Below are positions 1 to 10,239 of a DNA stretch of 64,000 nt, in pieces; position 1 is the first letter of the stretch; every line of letters starts with the position of its first letter. Position numbers and translations under genes: made by a program. The stretch is from contig KV918872.1 in NCBI GenBank assembly GCA_002049455.2, positions 124,001-188,000 on the forward strand. The letters are read 5' to 3'. The notes below the pieces were generated by a model. The model searched no databases and was not told where the DNA came from. It saw only the letters and a list, made by a program, of their open reading frames with translations. Source of the DNA: Porphyra umbilicalis. Its lineage: Eukaryota > Rhodophyta > Bangiophyceae > Bangiales > Bangiaceae.

Positions 1-1353
1 GCCCGCACCCAGCGCCGGGTGCGGGAGGAGTTGGGCATCCTGGTGCGGGCCTCTCGAGTGGAGAGCTCCCAGGTCCACACCTCGACGCGGCGGGCATACT
101 ACGTCCCGACGCCGTCCTGGTTGTCGGCCATGGAGGTGCCCTTCGGGTTCCTGGCCCGGATGCCGCGCATAGTGGCCGACTTTGGCACTGCGCTCCGCCG
201 AAGGGAGTCTACCCCGGCGGCGGCCATCCTCGCTGCCCAGTGGGAGCCGGAGGTGGTGGGGGTGTGGTACACCTCCGCTCGTACTAAGGGGTACCTCTTG
301 CATCTGCCAGCCGCCATAGTGGGGCGTCTGGTGGGGCTCCGCCTCGCCAGCGTTGCGGAGGTGGCCGGCCCGGACGCGCATGCGTATCTCAGCGAGTTGC
401 TGGACCTCCACCAGTCCTTGGACTGAGAGGCGGCCGGGCCCTACCTGGCCCGCCGAGTTGGCGGGGAGGAGGGCGAGGCGCCTCAGGCGTTTGTCCACTC
501 AGACAAACGCCTGTTGGCGGGGCGCATAGGCCTCCGTGAGGGCCTGGAAGACCTGGACTACCCCTACTCTGCGGAAGTCACGGCGACGTCGCCCCCGCCC
601 GACTCGGGTTGGGGTGCGCCTGGTGCCAGTGTCCTGCAGCAGCGCAAGTGCACCCGAGGTACTGCCGAGCGCCCCCCTGCTCGTGGAAGCGCTGTCCGGC
701 GGACCATCTGGGCGGGGGCGTCCCATGTGGACCGATCGGGCCGTCCGACGTTTGCCCCGCCGGGGGTCCCGTACTACCCGGCCCTTGGGACGGGGAAGAG
801 CCTCAGCTGGGGGTACGTTACCCCGCGGTGCGCCCACGCCTTGGCGACCACCTACCCAAGTGCGGCGCGGGCGCTGAGGGCTGCCTATGGGGAGGCGATA
901 GTTGCCTCCCTGGTGGACCATCTGGCGTGGGTTACCCGGGGGGCGGGGGCCGTACTGCGGGACTCCTCGTTCCCCCGGTCTGCCTCAGCCGAGCAGTTCT
1001 TGGTTGACTCCACCCCAGAGGCCATCGGGTACCAGATGGCCTCCCGCTTGGAGAAGCACGGCCAGCGGGTGGCGGCTGGGCCCGCGGGGGCTTCGGCGGG
1101 TGGGGGCTTCAGTCGGGCCCCGTACGCCGGGGAGCCTGCTGGCTCGGCCGCGCCCTACCATGGAGGCGGCTACCCCTCCACCGCTGGGTACGCCGCGGCG
1201 GGGGCGGCACCGAGTAGGGTGCTGCGCTCATCGTGGGGGCCGGTCCCCTCGGACCGGGGGTTGGCCCAAGAGTACCCGGAAGACCACTCGGATTACGACC
1301 AGTTCGGTGGGTACGTCCGCGACGACCGCCCGCACTCGCCGGGTTGGGAGTAG
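1..1353 (+). pseudogene. Long unrecognised ORF, antisense to Ty3 element G1
   Basis: Frame 1 is open from the first base of the window to a stop at 1351-1353 and is broken only by one TGA at 424-426. It therefore appears as two ORFs (19-426 and 514-1353) in the same frame, about 450 codons in all, with the 5' end outside the window. The first part has aromatic and hydrophobic residues spaced like a folded domain (for example WLSAMEVPFGFLARMPRIV). The last third is Gly/Ala/Ser/Tyr-rich with an acidic end near DHSDYDQFGG. I recognise no family. It converges on the G1 integrase, whose stop lies only 138 bp away. No LTR is visible between them, so it may be an antisense accessory ORF of the retroelement; an unrelated gene next to a truncated element is the alternative. 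Confidence 0.45.
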
Positions 1354-1490
1354 GTACCCTGGTTTGAGTGGGGCGCCCGGGCGCTGAGTTATGGGTAGCC
1401 CGGCCACCATGGTGCTTGTCCCTAGTTGGGTTGGATCTATTGTCGGGGGCATGTGCGAGGGGTACCCCGTACTGGCGGTTTTTAGTTTTA

Positions 1491-2189
1491 TTATACCCTT
1501 CTCCTCATCGTGAGCCGGTGCCGCGCACAGTGCTGGCGGACCTTCTCAGCCGGGACGTCCTCCACATAGTGCCAGGAGTCCTCCCGGGGACCATACCCGA
1601 ACCACCTGACCTTGAGCATGAGTAGGTCCTGGTCATCGTACCCATGTCCGACAAAGCGATCGAAGACAGCCTCAATAGGTTTACTGGCCGATGAGGGTAG
1701 GGACGGGACCCGCCACGCGGTCAGTGCCCGCGCCCACGCCGGGTCCCCGTCGGGTGGTTCCGAGGCCCGGGTGGCGTGGTTCCCATTGATGGTGCGGATA
1801 TTATCGTCACTTTCGATGGGAAGCCGACGCCTGTCGGTCTTCAAGATCTTGTAGGCTCCCAGTGTCTCGGAGACGAGTTTACCCCCCTGGTTCTCGTGGG
1901 AATTCACGAATTCCCAGTCTCCAATTTGGAGGGCTTCGCGGCGAGTCTGCACGCGCTTGTCGAAGGCTCGTTTGTATCGGGCCTGTGCCTTTTCCATGGT
2001 GTCCCGTACTAGGGGGATAAGGAAGTCAAGGCGCTGGAGGAAATTCTCCTTGGCTCGCCCGGTGGTTACTATCTCCCCGGGGTCGGTACCCACTGTAAGT
2101 CGCTCAAGTGCCACGGGAGTAAGCCGACGAGGGCTGACGAACGCAAAAGGGATCTGCCCGGTGCCACTATGCACTTGCGAATTGTAAGC
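1491..2189 (-). pseudogene. G1 integrase C-terminus with chromodomain-like tail
   Basis: The frame opens at the copia C1 junction with AYNSQVHSGTG, the hallmark of the end of a Ty3 integrase core. The usual basic segment follows (QARYKRAFDKRV), then a GDW/LVSETLGAYKIL fold and a final module MLKVRWFGYGPREDSWHYVE resembling a chromodomain. Chromodomains in this position are known from chromoviruses, where they steer integration to marked chromatin. The upstream half of the integrase lies at 7566-8860, across the inserted copia element, and about 80 residues between the halves are missing. The stop is at 1491-1493. Confidence 0.85.
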
Positions 2190-2607
2190 TGTTGAAACTC
2201 AGTGGGGTCAGGGGTTGGGGGACCACAGTGAAGTGGTTGAGTGGCTTGAGCTTGTGTGTGTGTGTGCGAACGTGCTTTGTTGGTTGTCCTAAGGTTCACC
2301 CGCCTCTCCCAACCGAGAGCACCTCTCAAATAGTCCCCACCGGCCCAAGTGCTCCCGTCTCTCGCGCCCACACCGACGCCCACGCCCTCGCACCAAATTG
2401 AATCATTCACCAAATCAAAAGCCACTAGAGCAAAGCGAAGATCAAATCCAAAACATGCCAAAAGTAACGCCCCAAGATCACCCAACACGAATGTGTGCAA
2501 CTTCACCACGCCTTGCAAATGTACCAAGTGGGGTACCATTGGGGTCACCGATCATCATCCATCCGCGAGCCGCCAGTGGAGTCGGCGACGAGCGTCACCG
2601 TCCAACA
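2190..2607 (-). repeat. C1 3' LTR, complete
   Basis: A 418-bp LTR bounded by TGTTG and CAACA. It matches the left LTR of C3 (55898-56315) in length and nearly throughout in sequence, including the (GT)n tract and GAAGTGGTTGAGTGGCTTGAG near the low-coordinate end. The flanking 5 bp (TAAGC, 2185-2189) cannot be tested as a target duplication because the other end is lost. Confidence 0.9.
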
Positions 2608-2621
2608 CTCCTCCTTGCTTG
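2608..2621 (-). other. C1 polypurine tract
   Basis: Read on the minus strand the bases just before the 3' LTR are AGCAAGGAGGAG, a purine run in the position of the plus-strand primer. C2 (from 10075) and C3 (from 56316) have near-identical runs at the same place. Confidence 0.7.
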
Positions 2622-2642
2622 TTGCTGCGATGGTTCTTGTAT

Positions 2643-4181
2643 TCAACAAAACCCCATGGCCTCGACATGCTTGTCGTGCTTGGTCTTGCCGAGCTTTTTC
2701 GTCATCGGGTCCGCCACCATGTCGTCAGTTGCACAATGCTCCAGTGTCACCTTGACCGTCGTGATGCCCTCGCGCACGAAGTGGTATCGAATGTCGATGT
2801 GCTTGGTGCGCTTGTGCTCGACGGGTTTCTTGGAGAAGTCAATGCACCCGCTGTTGTCGACCTTGATGTTGATCGGCCCGCCCGAGATCGCTGTTTGCAG
2901 CCCTTGAGATGCCACGCTTTGCACGAGCTTGTTGAGCCAAACAGCTTCCTTGCTGGCCTCACATAGAGCCATGTACTCGGCCTCCATCGTCGACAGCGCC
3001 ACCGTCTTCTGCAACTTAGAACCCCAGCTGACAGCTGCTCCGCCAAAGATGAAGGTGAAGCCCGTCGTAGAACGTCGCTTCTCCTCGAGACCCGCCCAGT
3101 CGGCATCACTAAAGCCTTGTAGAACACAGAAAGAGTTCTTGTCAAAGACCAGCCCCTTGTCCATCGAGCCTTTGACATACCGTAGAACGCGCTTGATCGC
3201 CGCCCAATGCTCCTTGCCGTAACAGGAGACAAACCGACTCAGCTTCCCGATGGCGAAGGCGAGATCAGGACGCGTCCCGACCATCAGGTACATAATACTG
3301 CCGACGGCTTCGCTGTAGGGCAGCGCGTCGTCGCTCTCGTTGGCCTTGTCCAGCTGCAGGCCAACCTCCAGCGGCGTTCCGATCGGGTTGCACTCCACCA
3401 TTCCGCACTTCTCCAGAACTTGCGCCGCGTACTTGCCCTGCGACAGCTTGAGGGTGCCCAACGCCTTTTCACGTCTTATATCTTGCCCGATGATGACCTT
3501 TGCCTCGCCCAGGTCCTTCGTCTCAAAACGCTTGTGCAGAGCGTCTTTAATCTTGTAGATCGCCGCCAGGCTTGATGCCACCAAAAGAAGATCGTCGACG
3601 TAAACCAGGACAATGATGATTTCGCTGTCATCCATAAGGAGGTACAGGCATGCATCTGGGTCAATGTTGTGAAACCCCTGCGACTTGAGGAAGTCGTCGA
3701 GCTTGGCGTACCACATCTTGGGGGCTTGCTTCAGCCCATACAGCGATTGGAGGAGACGACACACCTTGTCAGGATACGTCGGATCGACATAGCCGTCTTG
3801 CTGCTCCATGTATACCTTCTCTTCAAAGTCTCCGTTGAGGATTGCCGTCTTGAGGTCCATCTGATGTAGCTCTTACCCGTTCGCCGCCGTCATTGCCAGG
3901 ATGCATCGAATGGTGGTGAACTTGGCCACCGGCGCGAACGTCTCGTTGAAGTCGAGCCCCTTGATCTGCCGGTTTCCGATAAAGAACAGGCGCGCCTTGT
4001 GCCGCGTCGTATTGTTACCGTTCTTGTCAACCTCGTTCGTGATCTTGGAAACCCACTTGCCCTTCAACACGCGTCGACTGGCCGGACGATCCGTCAAGCG
4101 CCAAGTCTTGTTCTTGCGGATGGTTTCCATCTTCTCGTCCATGGCAACTTTCCACTTAGCCGATTCTTGCCCTTGAACGGC
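2643..4181 (-). pseudogene. C1 reverse transcriptase and RNase H
   Basis: One frame, interrupted by a TAA at 3873-3875 where C2 has Trp in NGWELHQ, encodes a Ty1/copia RT. It has the fingers motif KARL...NRQIKGLDFNETFAPV, the MDLKTAILNGD catalytic Asp region, LLQSLYGLKQAPKMWY, and an intact YVDD box in VLVYVDDLLLVAS. RNase H follows (GFSDADWAG, STMEAEYMAL, HIDIRYHFVRE). It ends HVEAMGFC just before the polypurine tract. Upstream it joins the integrase ORF in the same frame through a stop at 4182-4184. RT and RNase H would copy element RNA in virus-like particles. Confidence 0.92.
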
Positions 4182-5102
4182 TTACACGTACGTCGTGGGC
4201 GCCTCGTGAGCAACCAGGCTCACCGGGCGCCAGTACTCGACAGGTGGTCGCCGCGCTCTGCCGCTCCGACGCAGCGTGTCTTGAGAGCCGGCACTACCTT
4301 GATTGTCGTCCGCGGACTTGTCAGATCCATCGTCTTGCTTGTAATCCTCTTCGTCATTGTCAGCATCTACGTCTTTGCCGTCGCTTCCAGAACGCAAGCC
4401 CGTCTCGACTTTGACAACTTCGTCTGCGAACAGCTCCTCCGCAACTTCTGCGACCTTGCTCACGTTCGTCTCGGCGAACACGAATCTTCGTGCCTTGTTG
4501 AGCTTGCCATTGTCGAGGATGACCTTGTACGCCTTGCTGCCGTCGAGATAGCCCACATAATTGCCCTTTGCCGCCTTGTCGCCAAACTTGCCTTCGATGT
4601 GACTCTTGTGCAGCACCACCCAGCATGTCGACCCAAACACCCGCATGTGGCTGACGTTGGGCTCATTCCCGGTCCACAGCTCAAAAAGCGTCTTGCCGAC
4701 GGGAAGCGCACGGCTGTTGAAGGAGGTCTTGATGTAGACCGCCGTCTTGATGGCATCCGCCCAAAGATCCTGATAGAATTCCTTGTGTCGCATCATAGTG
4801 AGAGGAATCTCCGCGAGAACTCGGTTGAGCCGCTCAGCAACTTCGTTCTGCTGCGGCGTGTCGGGCACCGTGGTCTGGTGGGTCGTGCCGTTCTCATCGT
4901 GAAGAGCCTTGAATGCGCTCGACACATACTCACCGCCATTGTCGGATCGCAGGATCTTGATCTTGGTTCCTGTGTGCAGCTGGGCCTTCATTAGCCACTT
5001 ATTGTTCTCAGAGAGCAGATCGCTCTTCTTCTGCAGGAAGACCACGTCGGTCCAGCGGGAGAAGTCGTCGGTGAAGGTGCCAAGTAGAGCGCACCGCCAC
5101 AC
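4182..5102 (-). pseudogene. C1 integrase core and C-terminus
   Basis: This frame holds the copia integrase core: GTFTDDFSRW, the second catalytic Asp in ILRSDNGGEY, and the Glu in QQNEVAERLNR. The copia-type C-terminal region follows (LPVGKTLFELWTGNEP, VFGSTCWVVLH, GYLDGSKAY) and then an acidic linker rich in D and S ending at the conserved RRPPVEYWRP before RT. The first catalytic Asp (LVHSDLGGPM) is in the preceding ORF in another frame, so a one-base frameshift near 5090 separates them. The stop is at 4182-4184. Confidence 0.9.
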
Positions 5103-6538
5103 GACGGCTCCGACATTGGCCCGCCCAGGTCCGAGTGCACGAGCTGCAGGCGCTGAGTCAGTCGACCTCCTCCTGCACTAGGCATAGGCGTCATAGCCGT
5201 CTTCCAATACACGCACGGCTCGCAGACGTCCTTGACCGCCATGGAATTGCATATGAGTCCGTCAATATCCTTGTTCTTGATCATCCGCTTAACGCCAGCC
5301 ACGTTGACGTGCCCAAGGAGCTCATGCCAGAGCTGAACAGAGGCCACCGCAGCGATATCCGACAGTGGGGCCCTGTCTAGGTGGTAGAGCCCGCTCTTAC
5401 ACGTGCCGCACGCAGCTGCTTTGTCGTTGATCTTAATGATCGTCTTACCGCCCTTGAATGACACTTGAGCACCACGCTCCTCCATCATGCCAACCGACAT
5501 GAGGTTGAAGTTCGTTTTTGGAACATGGAGTACCTTCTCCAACTTGATCTTGCGCGTCTTGCCGTGAACGATGACATTGAGCACGACGGTTTCGACGCCC
5601 ACCGTGGCTACGGACCTTTTGTCACCCATGGTGACGCTCCGTCCCGGAGTCGCATGGTAGTGGTCGAAGCACCCGCGTATCCAGCACCCGTGTGCAGACG
5701 CCGCAGAATCGACAAGCCACGACTTGGAAATGTCATCGTTGTCATCCGCGTTGCCAACAAGACAGATGACGTCGTCGCTGTCGCAACCATAGTTAGCCGC
5801 AGTCGCGGCCACCTTGTTCTGGTTCTGCTTCTTGGCCTTGAGCTCTGGGCAATCATGAGAGATGTGCCCAAACATGTGGCAGTAGTAGCACTCGATCTTT
5901 GAGAGGTCACCACGGCGGCCTTGACCTCGATAATTGGCGCCGACGAGTGCCATGTCACCAATGCGCTTGATCGCCGGTAACTTGTCCGCCTGACGCCGCT
6001 CCACCTGAAGCAAGCTGCTGTTGACAAAGTCGAGGCTCAGCTCGTCCTCGCCCTTGGCGTCGAGAGCCACCAGCAGGTTCTCGGACTTGGACGTCAGCCC
6101 GTCGAGGACGCTCTTCGCAACGTCCATCTCCGTCATCTCGCCGCCCATGGCCTTGAGGTTCTCGCCGAGGTTGCCCCCGCGGTTGATGTAGCCCAGCATG
6201 CCCTCGCCGAAGGTTGTCTCGACGGTGTAGAACTCGCGTCGCGCCTTTATCTTGTTCATCAAACTCTTGCGCTGGAAGACACCTTGCAGCGTCGACCACA
6301 TTTCCGCCGTCGTCTTGCAGTCTGACACGTGCTCGAGCTGGTTAGACCCAAGGGTGAGCCCGATGATGGCGCTCGCCTTCGTGTCTCGACGCTTCCACAC
6401 CGCCAACTCGCAAGTCTCCGCGTCCGTCGGCTTGCCGTCTTCGTCAAGCATATCGTCCAGGTCGCGCATCGCGAGGACCATCTTAATGCGCAGACGCCAC
6501 TCGCGGAAGTTCGCCTTCTTCAACTCGTCGATCTTGAT
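4991..6538 (-). pseudogene. C1 Gag, protease and integrase zinc domain
   Basis: The frame encodes a copia Gag (NFREWRLRIKM...GVFQRKSLMNKIKARREFY) with a CCHC zinc knuckle CYYCHMFGHISHDC, then an aspartic protease with WLVDSAASAH (DSA in place of the usual DSG). Next come the GAG-pre-integrase zinc domain (LWHELLGHVNVAG...CEPCVYWKT) and the start of the integrase core (LVHSDLGGPM). The true N-terminus lies across the hAT insertion at 7292-7329, so the apparent start TTG at 6541 is an insertion artefact. The last ~25 codons are out of frame after the frameshift near 5090. Confidence 0.9.
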
Positions 6539-7291
6539 CAAGGGTTGTCAGGATCTGTAGTTCGGCGCGAAATAGGATACGGATACACACCGATGCTGTG
6601 TATCCGATTACGGAGAGCTCCCTCGACTCAGATCCGGATACGGATATCTGCCACCGAGACAGTATTATTCGGTAGATGATATCCGTATCTGAGTAGGATT
6701 ATCGTATCCGATTTTATTCCGACAAGTCCGCCAGGCCGCACAATTAGGGCAAGAGAAAGACGTCATGCAGACACTTGTTAAGTGCTGAATGGACGTCAAG
6801 TACGACGTGACATTCACATGTGATGTGTGCGCCCCAACGGGCGCGGTCCACGCGGTTCCCCGCCGATTTTGTAAACGGTCGTCAGAAGAACCGTTCTGAA
6901 ACTCGAGTCTTTCTTTGCAAAAATCACAAGAGGCCCGAGTCGCGTGCTTGAACGGTTTCTTCCGGGTCGGACGGGACTGCCACTTGTCGCTGCAGCATGC
7001 TTGCACATGAATCTTCCGATGTTCGGATTGTGAAAAGAGAGGTGGACTGCGTTTTACCGGAAATCTGTCGGCCCGAGAAGTATAATAATCTTGTGTATCC
7101 CTGTATCCTGACACTAATATCTGAAGTACGGATCTGATATAATCTTGCAACTTTTGTCGGACTGCATAGATATATCCTCTCTTCTCTTTCTCATAATGCA
7201 TTTAGAACATGCGTTCTCGGCGCGTATCAAAAGTGGATACGGATATGATGCATGGATATATTCCTCAAGAATGTACCCATGACAACCACTG
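6539..7291. mobile_element. hAT-type element inserted in C1 gag
   Basis: A 753-bp insertion flanked by a perfect 8-bp duplication ATCTTGAT (6531-6538 and 7292-7299), which fits the hAT target consensus nTnnnnAn. The ends are inverted repeats CAAGGGTTGTCA and CAGTGGTTGTCA (10 of 12 identical). Both subterminal regions carry many GGATAC/GTATCC-type motifs, a common arrangement for transposase binding. A minus-strand ORF (6665-7201) has KHATRASCDFCKERL followed by NGSSDDRLQN, reminiscent of the BED zinc finger at the N-terminus of hAT transposases; no catalytic domain is present, so it is non-autonomous. Confidence 0.85.
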
Positions 7292-7329
7292 ATCTTGATG
7301 CCGCCCATGCCGGCAGCGCCGTCGTCCAT
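7292..7329 (-). pseudogene. C1 gag start, cut off by the hAT insertion
   Basis: The minus strand encodes MDDGAAGMGGIKI, matching the N-terminus of C2 Gag (MDGGAAGMGGIKI). Reading then enters the hAT element; the rest of Gag resumes at 6538. The 8-bp target duplication is part of this coding sequence on both sides. Confidence 0.85.
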
Positions 7330-7474
7330 GATGTCTTCTTGTCGTAGCGCCCGACCCTGCCGAGCCGTGCGCCTTGACCGTCACGTCCTTGAACCACCTT
7401 GACATCGTCCTCTTCGCACTTGCCGCGACCGCCGCGACACCAGCCGGCACACCTTGCTCTTGTCACAGCCCCGG

Positions 7475-7490
7475 CTCTGGGCCCATAACC
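7475..7490 (-). promoter_or_regulatory. C1 primer-binding site (initiator tRNA-Met anticodon arm)
   Basis: Directly after the 5' LTR the minus strand reads GGTTATGGGCCCAGAG. This is complementary to CTGGGCCCATAACC, the anticodon arm of eukaryotic initiator tRNA-Met, not to a tRNA 3' end. Drosophila copia is known to be primed by such a tRNA half-molecule. Confidence 0.75.
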
Positions 7491-7565
7491 TGTTGCAACA
7501 CAGTGGGGATTGGGGTTGAAGGACCACAGTGAAGTGGTTGAGTGGCTTGATCTCGTGTGTGTGTG
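7491..7565 (-). repeat. C1 5' LTR, truncated remnant
   Basis: About 75 bp matching the low-coordinate end of the C1 3' LTR (TGTTGCAACACAGTGGGG ... GAAGTGGTTGAGTGGCTTGA) stop inside the GT tract. The next bases already encode the Ty3 integrase (LSAFHDT). The missing ~345 bp of LTR and ~80 codons of G1 integrase were lost in one deletion at this junction. Confidence 0.85.
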
Positions 7566-9580
7566 TCGTGGAATGCGCTGAGAACATCCAGAGCCGTTTT
7601 ATCTCGAAGCGGGACCGCCCGAGTGACCTCAGTAAATCGGTCACAAATAACGAGGATTAACTCATATCCTTTGGGGGTCCTGGGCAGGGGGCCAAGCAAG
7701 TCAATGGCCAGTGCTGCGAAGGGTTCCGTCGCGGGGAACGCCCTCAGGAATGCTTTACTCTGCGTACCTATGAGCCGGTTCTTTGCACAAGTGGGGCAAG
7801 CTGCCACCCATCCGAACACATCCATCGCCAGCGAGGGCCAGTAGTATTGGTCCCGCAGGGTCTGGTACATGCGCGTCCCCCCTGGATGCGCAGCCAAGGG
7901 GGAGGGGTGCTCCTCCCGTAATACGTCCTTGACTAGGGATTGGGGGACCAGTACCTGCTGGGTCCCCTCGCGGTGTCCGCGACGGCACAACAACCCGTCT
8001 GCGCTCTCGTAGAATCGCGTGGGTGTGGGGGTGTCAAGTAACTTCTGGACCCCCTGACAGAACTCGTCTGTCGCCTGATTCTGGAGTAGCTTGCCCAGGG
8101 GTATGCGGGCGGTCTCCCTGTTCTCGGGGAGAAGGGGGTCGAGTACCGCCCCCGATCGAGTGGTCACCCCAACTGTGGGGATCTTCTTTAAGATGGGTCC
8201 CGTATCCAGCCCCCCAATCGGGATGCGGGACAGTGCGTCGGCCAACGCATGTTGGGGGCCGGGCTTGTACTCCACATCATAGTCGAACTTCGAGAGGAGG
8301 ATGCGCCAACGATTGAGTCGATTGTTTGTGCAGGCCGTCGTGGTGAGTATCCACTTCAGTGCCTTGTGGTCACACCGGATGAGGAACTTGATGCCTTTGA
8401 TGTACGGTTGTAGTAAACCGCCCGCCCACACCACACCTAGTCCCTCAATCTCGGTGACGGTGTAGTTCTTCTCCGCCGGCAGTAGGCCCTTACTGAAGTA
8501 GCCTACGGGCAGAAACTTACCATCGGGTTGCTGCTGTAGTAGGCAGCACCCTGGCTGGTCGTAGCTAGCATCTAAATCGATGATGTACTTCCCCTCCTGG
8601 CGCGGTATCGCGAGGATAGGCGGGTGGCATAGCTGTTCGCGTAGTTTGTCGAGCGCATTCTGTTCCTCCGGGGTAGGGGGACTCAACCGCTTCGGAAACT
8701 TCACGCTGTTCAAGTTGTTCGGCGGCTTCGCTGTCTTAGCGAAGTCTATCGTGAACCGACGGTAGACATTGGACATCCCCAAGAAACTCCTGAGTTGGGT
8801 TTGGGTCTGGGGGAAGCTGGCCTTTCTGATGGCGTTGAGGTTCTTCTCGTTCACGCTCAAGCGCCCTTACCGCACTACATGGCCAAGGTCCTCCACCTCG
8901 TTACTAAAGAGGTGGCACTTCTGTGCCTTGAGGGTGACCCCGTGCTTCCCGAGTATGGTGAGCACCGTGTCCAAGTGGGACAGGCGCGACTCGGAATCGG
9001 CGGAGAAGATGATGAGGTCGTCCAAGTAGACGAGCACATTCTGCCACTTGTCTCCGGATGGGATCATGTCAGTAGCCCGCTGAAAAGTGGCAGGGGCGTT
9101 GCACAGGCCAAACGGAGGACGCGTACAGTGGTACGTCCCACAGTGGCAAGTGAATGCCGTCTTCGGTTTATCCTCCTCGGCTAGAGGGATCTGCCAGTAC
9201 CCCGCGTTGCAGTCCAACGTGAAGAAGAACTGTGAATCCCCTCAAGAGTCGAGGCAGTCGTCCATCCGGGGTAATGGATACGAGTCGCGTACTGTGCGCT
9301 CGTTCAACTGCCGATAGTCGATGCAGAACCAGGGACTCCTGTCGGGCTTCGGGATGAGTACCACCGGGCTAGCCCATTCACTTTGGCTGGGCTCTTTCAC
9401 TTCGAGCTTGAGCATTCGGTCGCCTTAGGCCTTGATGAGTTTCCTAGTTCGGGGACTCCTCCGGTAGGGGTTGAGCCGGACGGGCTTTGAGCCCGGATTC
9501 AACTCGATCCGGTGCTCCGTGGCCTTAATGGAGCCCAAGTGCCCACTCCAGAAGGCTTGGTGCTGCTCCAGTAGGGCGAG
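7566..9580 (-). pseudogene. G1 reverse transcriptase, RNase H and integrase N-half
   Basis: Minus-strand Ty3 Pol in one frame. It starts at the C2 junction with LLEQHQAFWSGHLG, then TEHRIELNPGSKPV, WASPVVLIPKPD, DCNAGYWQIPL, PPFGLCNAPATFQR and an intact active site VLVYLDDLIIF. RNase H follows (YIIDLDASYDQPG, RCDHKALKWIL, HALADALSR), then the integrase HHCC zinc finger (AAHPGGTRMYQTL...CPTCAKNR) and first catalytic Asp (LAIDLLGPLPRTP). Stops occur near 9425, near 9246 (TGA) and at 8867 (TAA). The frame ends at the C1 junction; the second and third catalytic integrase residues are missing. Confidence 0.92.
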
Positions 9581-10074
9581 TGTTGAAACACAGTGGGGAT
9601 AGGGGATGAGGGACCACGGTGAAGTGGTTGAGTGGCTTGAGCTTGTGTGTATGTGTGCAAACGTGCTTTGTTGGTTATCTCTCCAAAGCGCCCCTCTTCC
9701 CATCAAGGGCACTTCTGAAGCCCCACGCGCCCGCCCACACTCTGAATCAGAACGCTCACCAAATCAAAGCATCAGGGATCAAAGCAAAGCCCACGCAAAT
9801 CAAAGCATCAGAAGCGCAAGAACAAAAAATGTGAAATCGCAAAAATTTCACTCAAAATCGCACGGGTGTAAATGTCGAATGCACCAGCGGTCACCAAACC
9901 GCGAGAAAGTCGCATGGGTAGCCTAGTGGGAAGTAAGGCACCCACTCTCATTAGGCGTGACCTTCGGGTCGCGTCCGGGAGTCGGGGGTTCGAACCCTGT
10001 CAATACCTGGTTTCTTGAATTATGCTTTTTACAGCAGCAGGGCTTACAGCGGCGTTGAGCATGACGTTCAAACA
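9581..10074 (-). repeat. C2 3' LTR
   Basis: A 494-bp LTR, TGTTGAAACAC...TTCAAACA. Compared with the other C2 LTR it lacks about 50 bp near 9718, where the partner has CAAGTAGTCAAAGTCGGTGC and what follows. The first ~100 bp match C1/C3 LTRs; the rest (runs of ATCAAAGCATCAG and a tRNA-like block) is specific to C2. Confidence 0.9.
9911..10004 (+). other. tRNA-like block with A and B boxes in C2 3' LTR
   Basis: An A-box-like TAGCCTAGTGGG (9919-9930) is followed 68 bp later by a perfect B box GGTTCGAACCC (9987-9997). Between them is GACCTTCGGGTC, a stem with a UUCG loop in the place of a variable arm. The D-arm pairs (GCCT with AGGC), but the anticodon and acceptor stems do not close well, so this is a tRNA-derived or SINE-like segment and not a functional tRNA. 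It lies antisense to the copia genes. Confidence 0.6.
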
Positions 10075-10239
10075 CGCCCCCTTGCTTGACGCCGCCTGAC
10101 AGCTGACCGCCCTTAAAGTGCTTGTCGAGAAGTAAGTCCGCCTTGAATCTTGACGTCCCAAATCCGATGCCGCCCGTCATGGCCGCCTTGGAGGAGCAAT
10201 GTACTTTCATCCGGATGTACTTACGATGCGTACTTGAAG

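Larger units (their letters stand above)
2190..7565 (-). mobile_element. Ty1/copia element C1, nested in G1
   Basis: The element runs on the minus strand with Gag, protease, integrase, RT and RNase H in Ty1/copia order. The 3' LTR (2190-2607) is complete and begins TGTTG/ends CAACA. The 5' LTR survives only as about 75 bp (7491-7565), so the right junction has been deleted together with part of the G1 integrase. A hAT element (6539-7291) splits gag near its start codon. One frameshift (about 5090) and stops at 3873-3875 and 4182-4184 make it inactive. It is the same family as C2 and C3. Confidence 0.93.

Noticed and set aside
1-1490. G1 3' LTR hidden in the left edge
   Set aside because: None of the landmark strings of the 5' LTR (for example the reverse of TTTTGTGTAAACCC) occur there.
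2190-2260. A-box-like GGTTGAGTGG near the start of all C1-C3 LTRs
   Set aside because: No B box follows at a suitable distance in C1 or C3 LTRs; only the separate C2 block has both boxes.
9911-10004. Functional tRNA gene in the C2 LTR
   Set aside because: Acceptor and anticodon stems do not pair.
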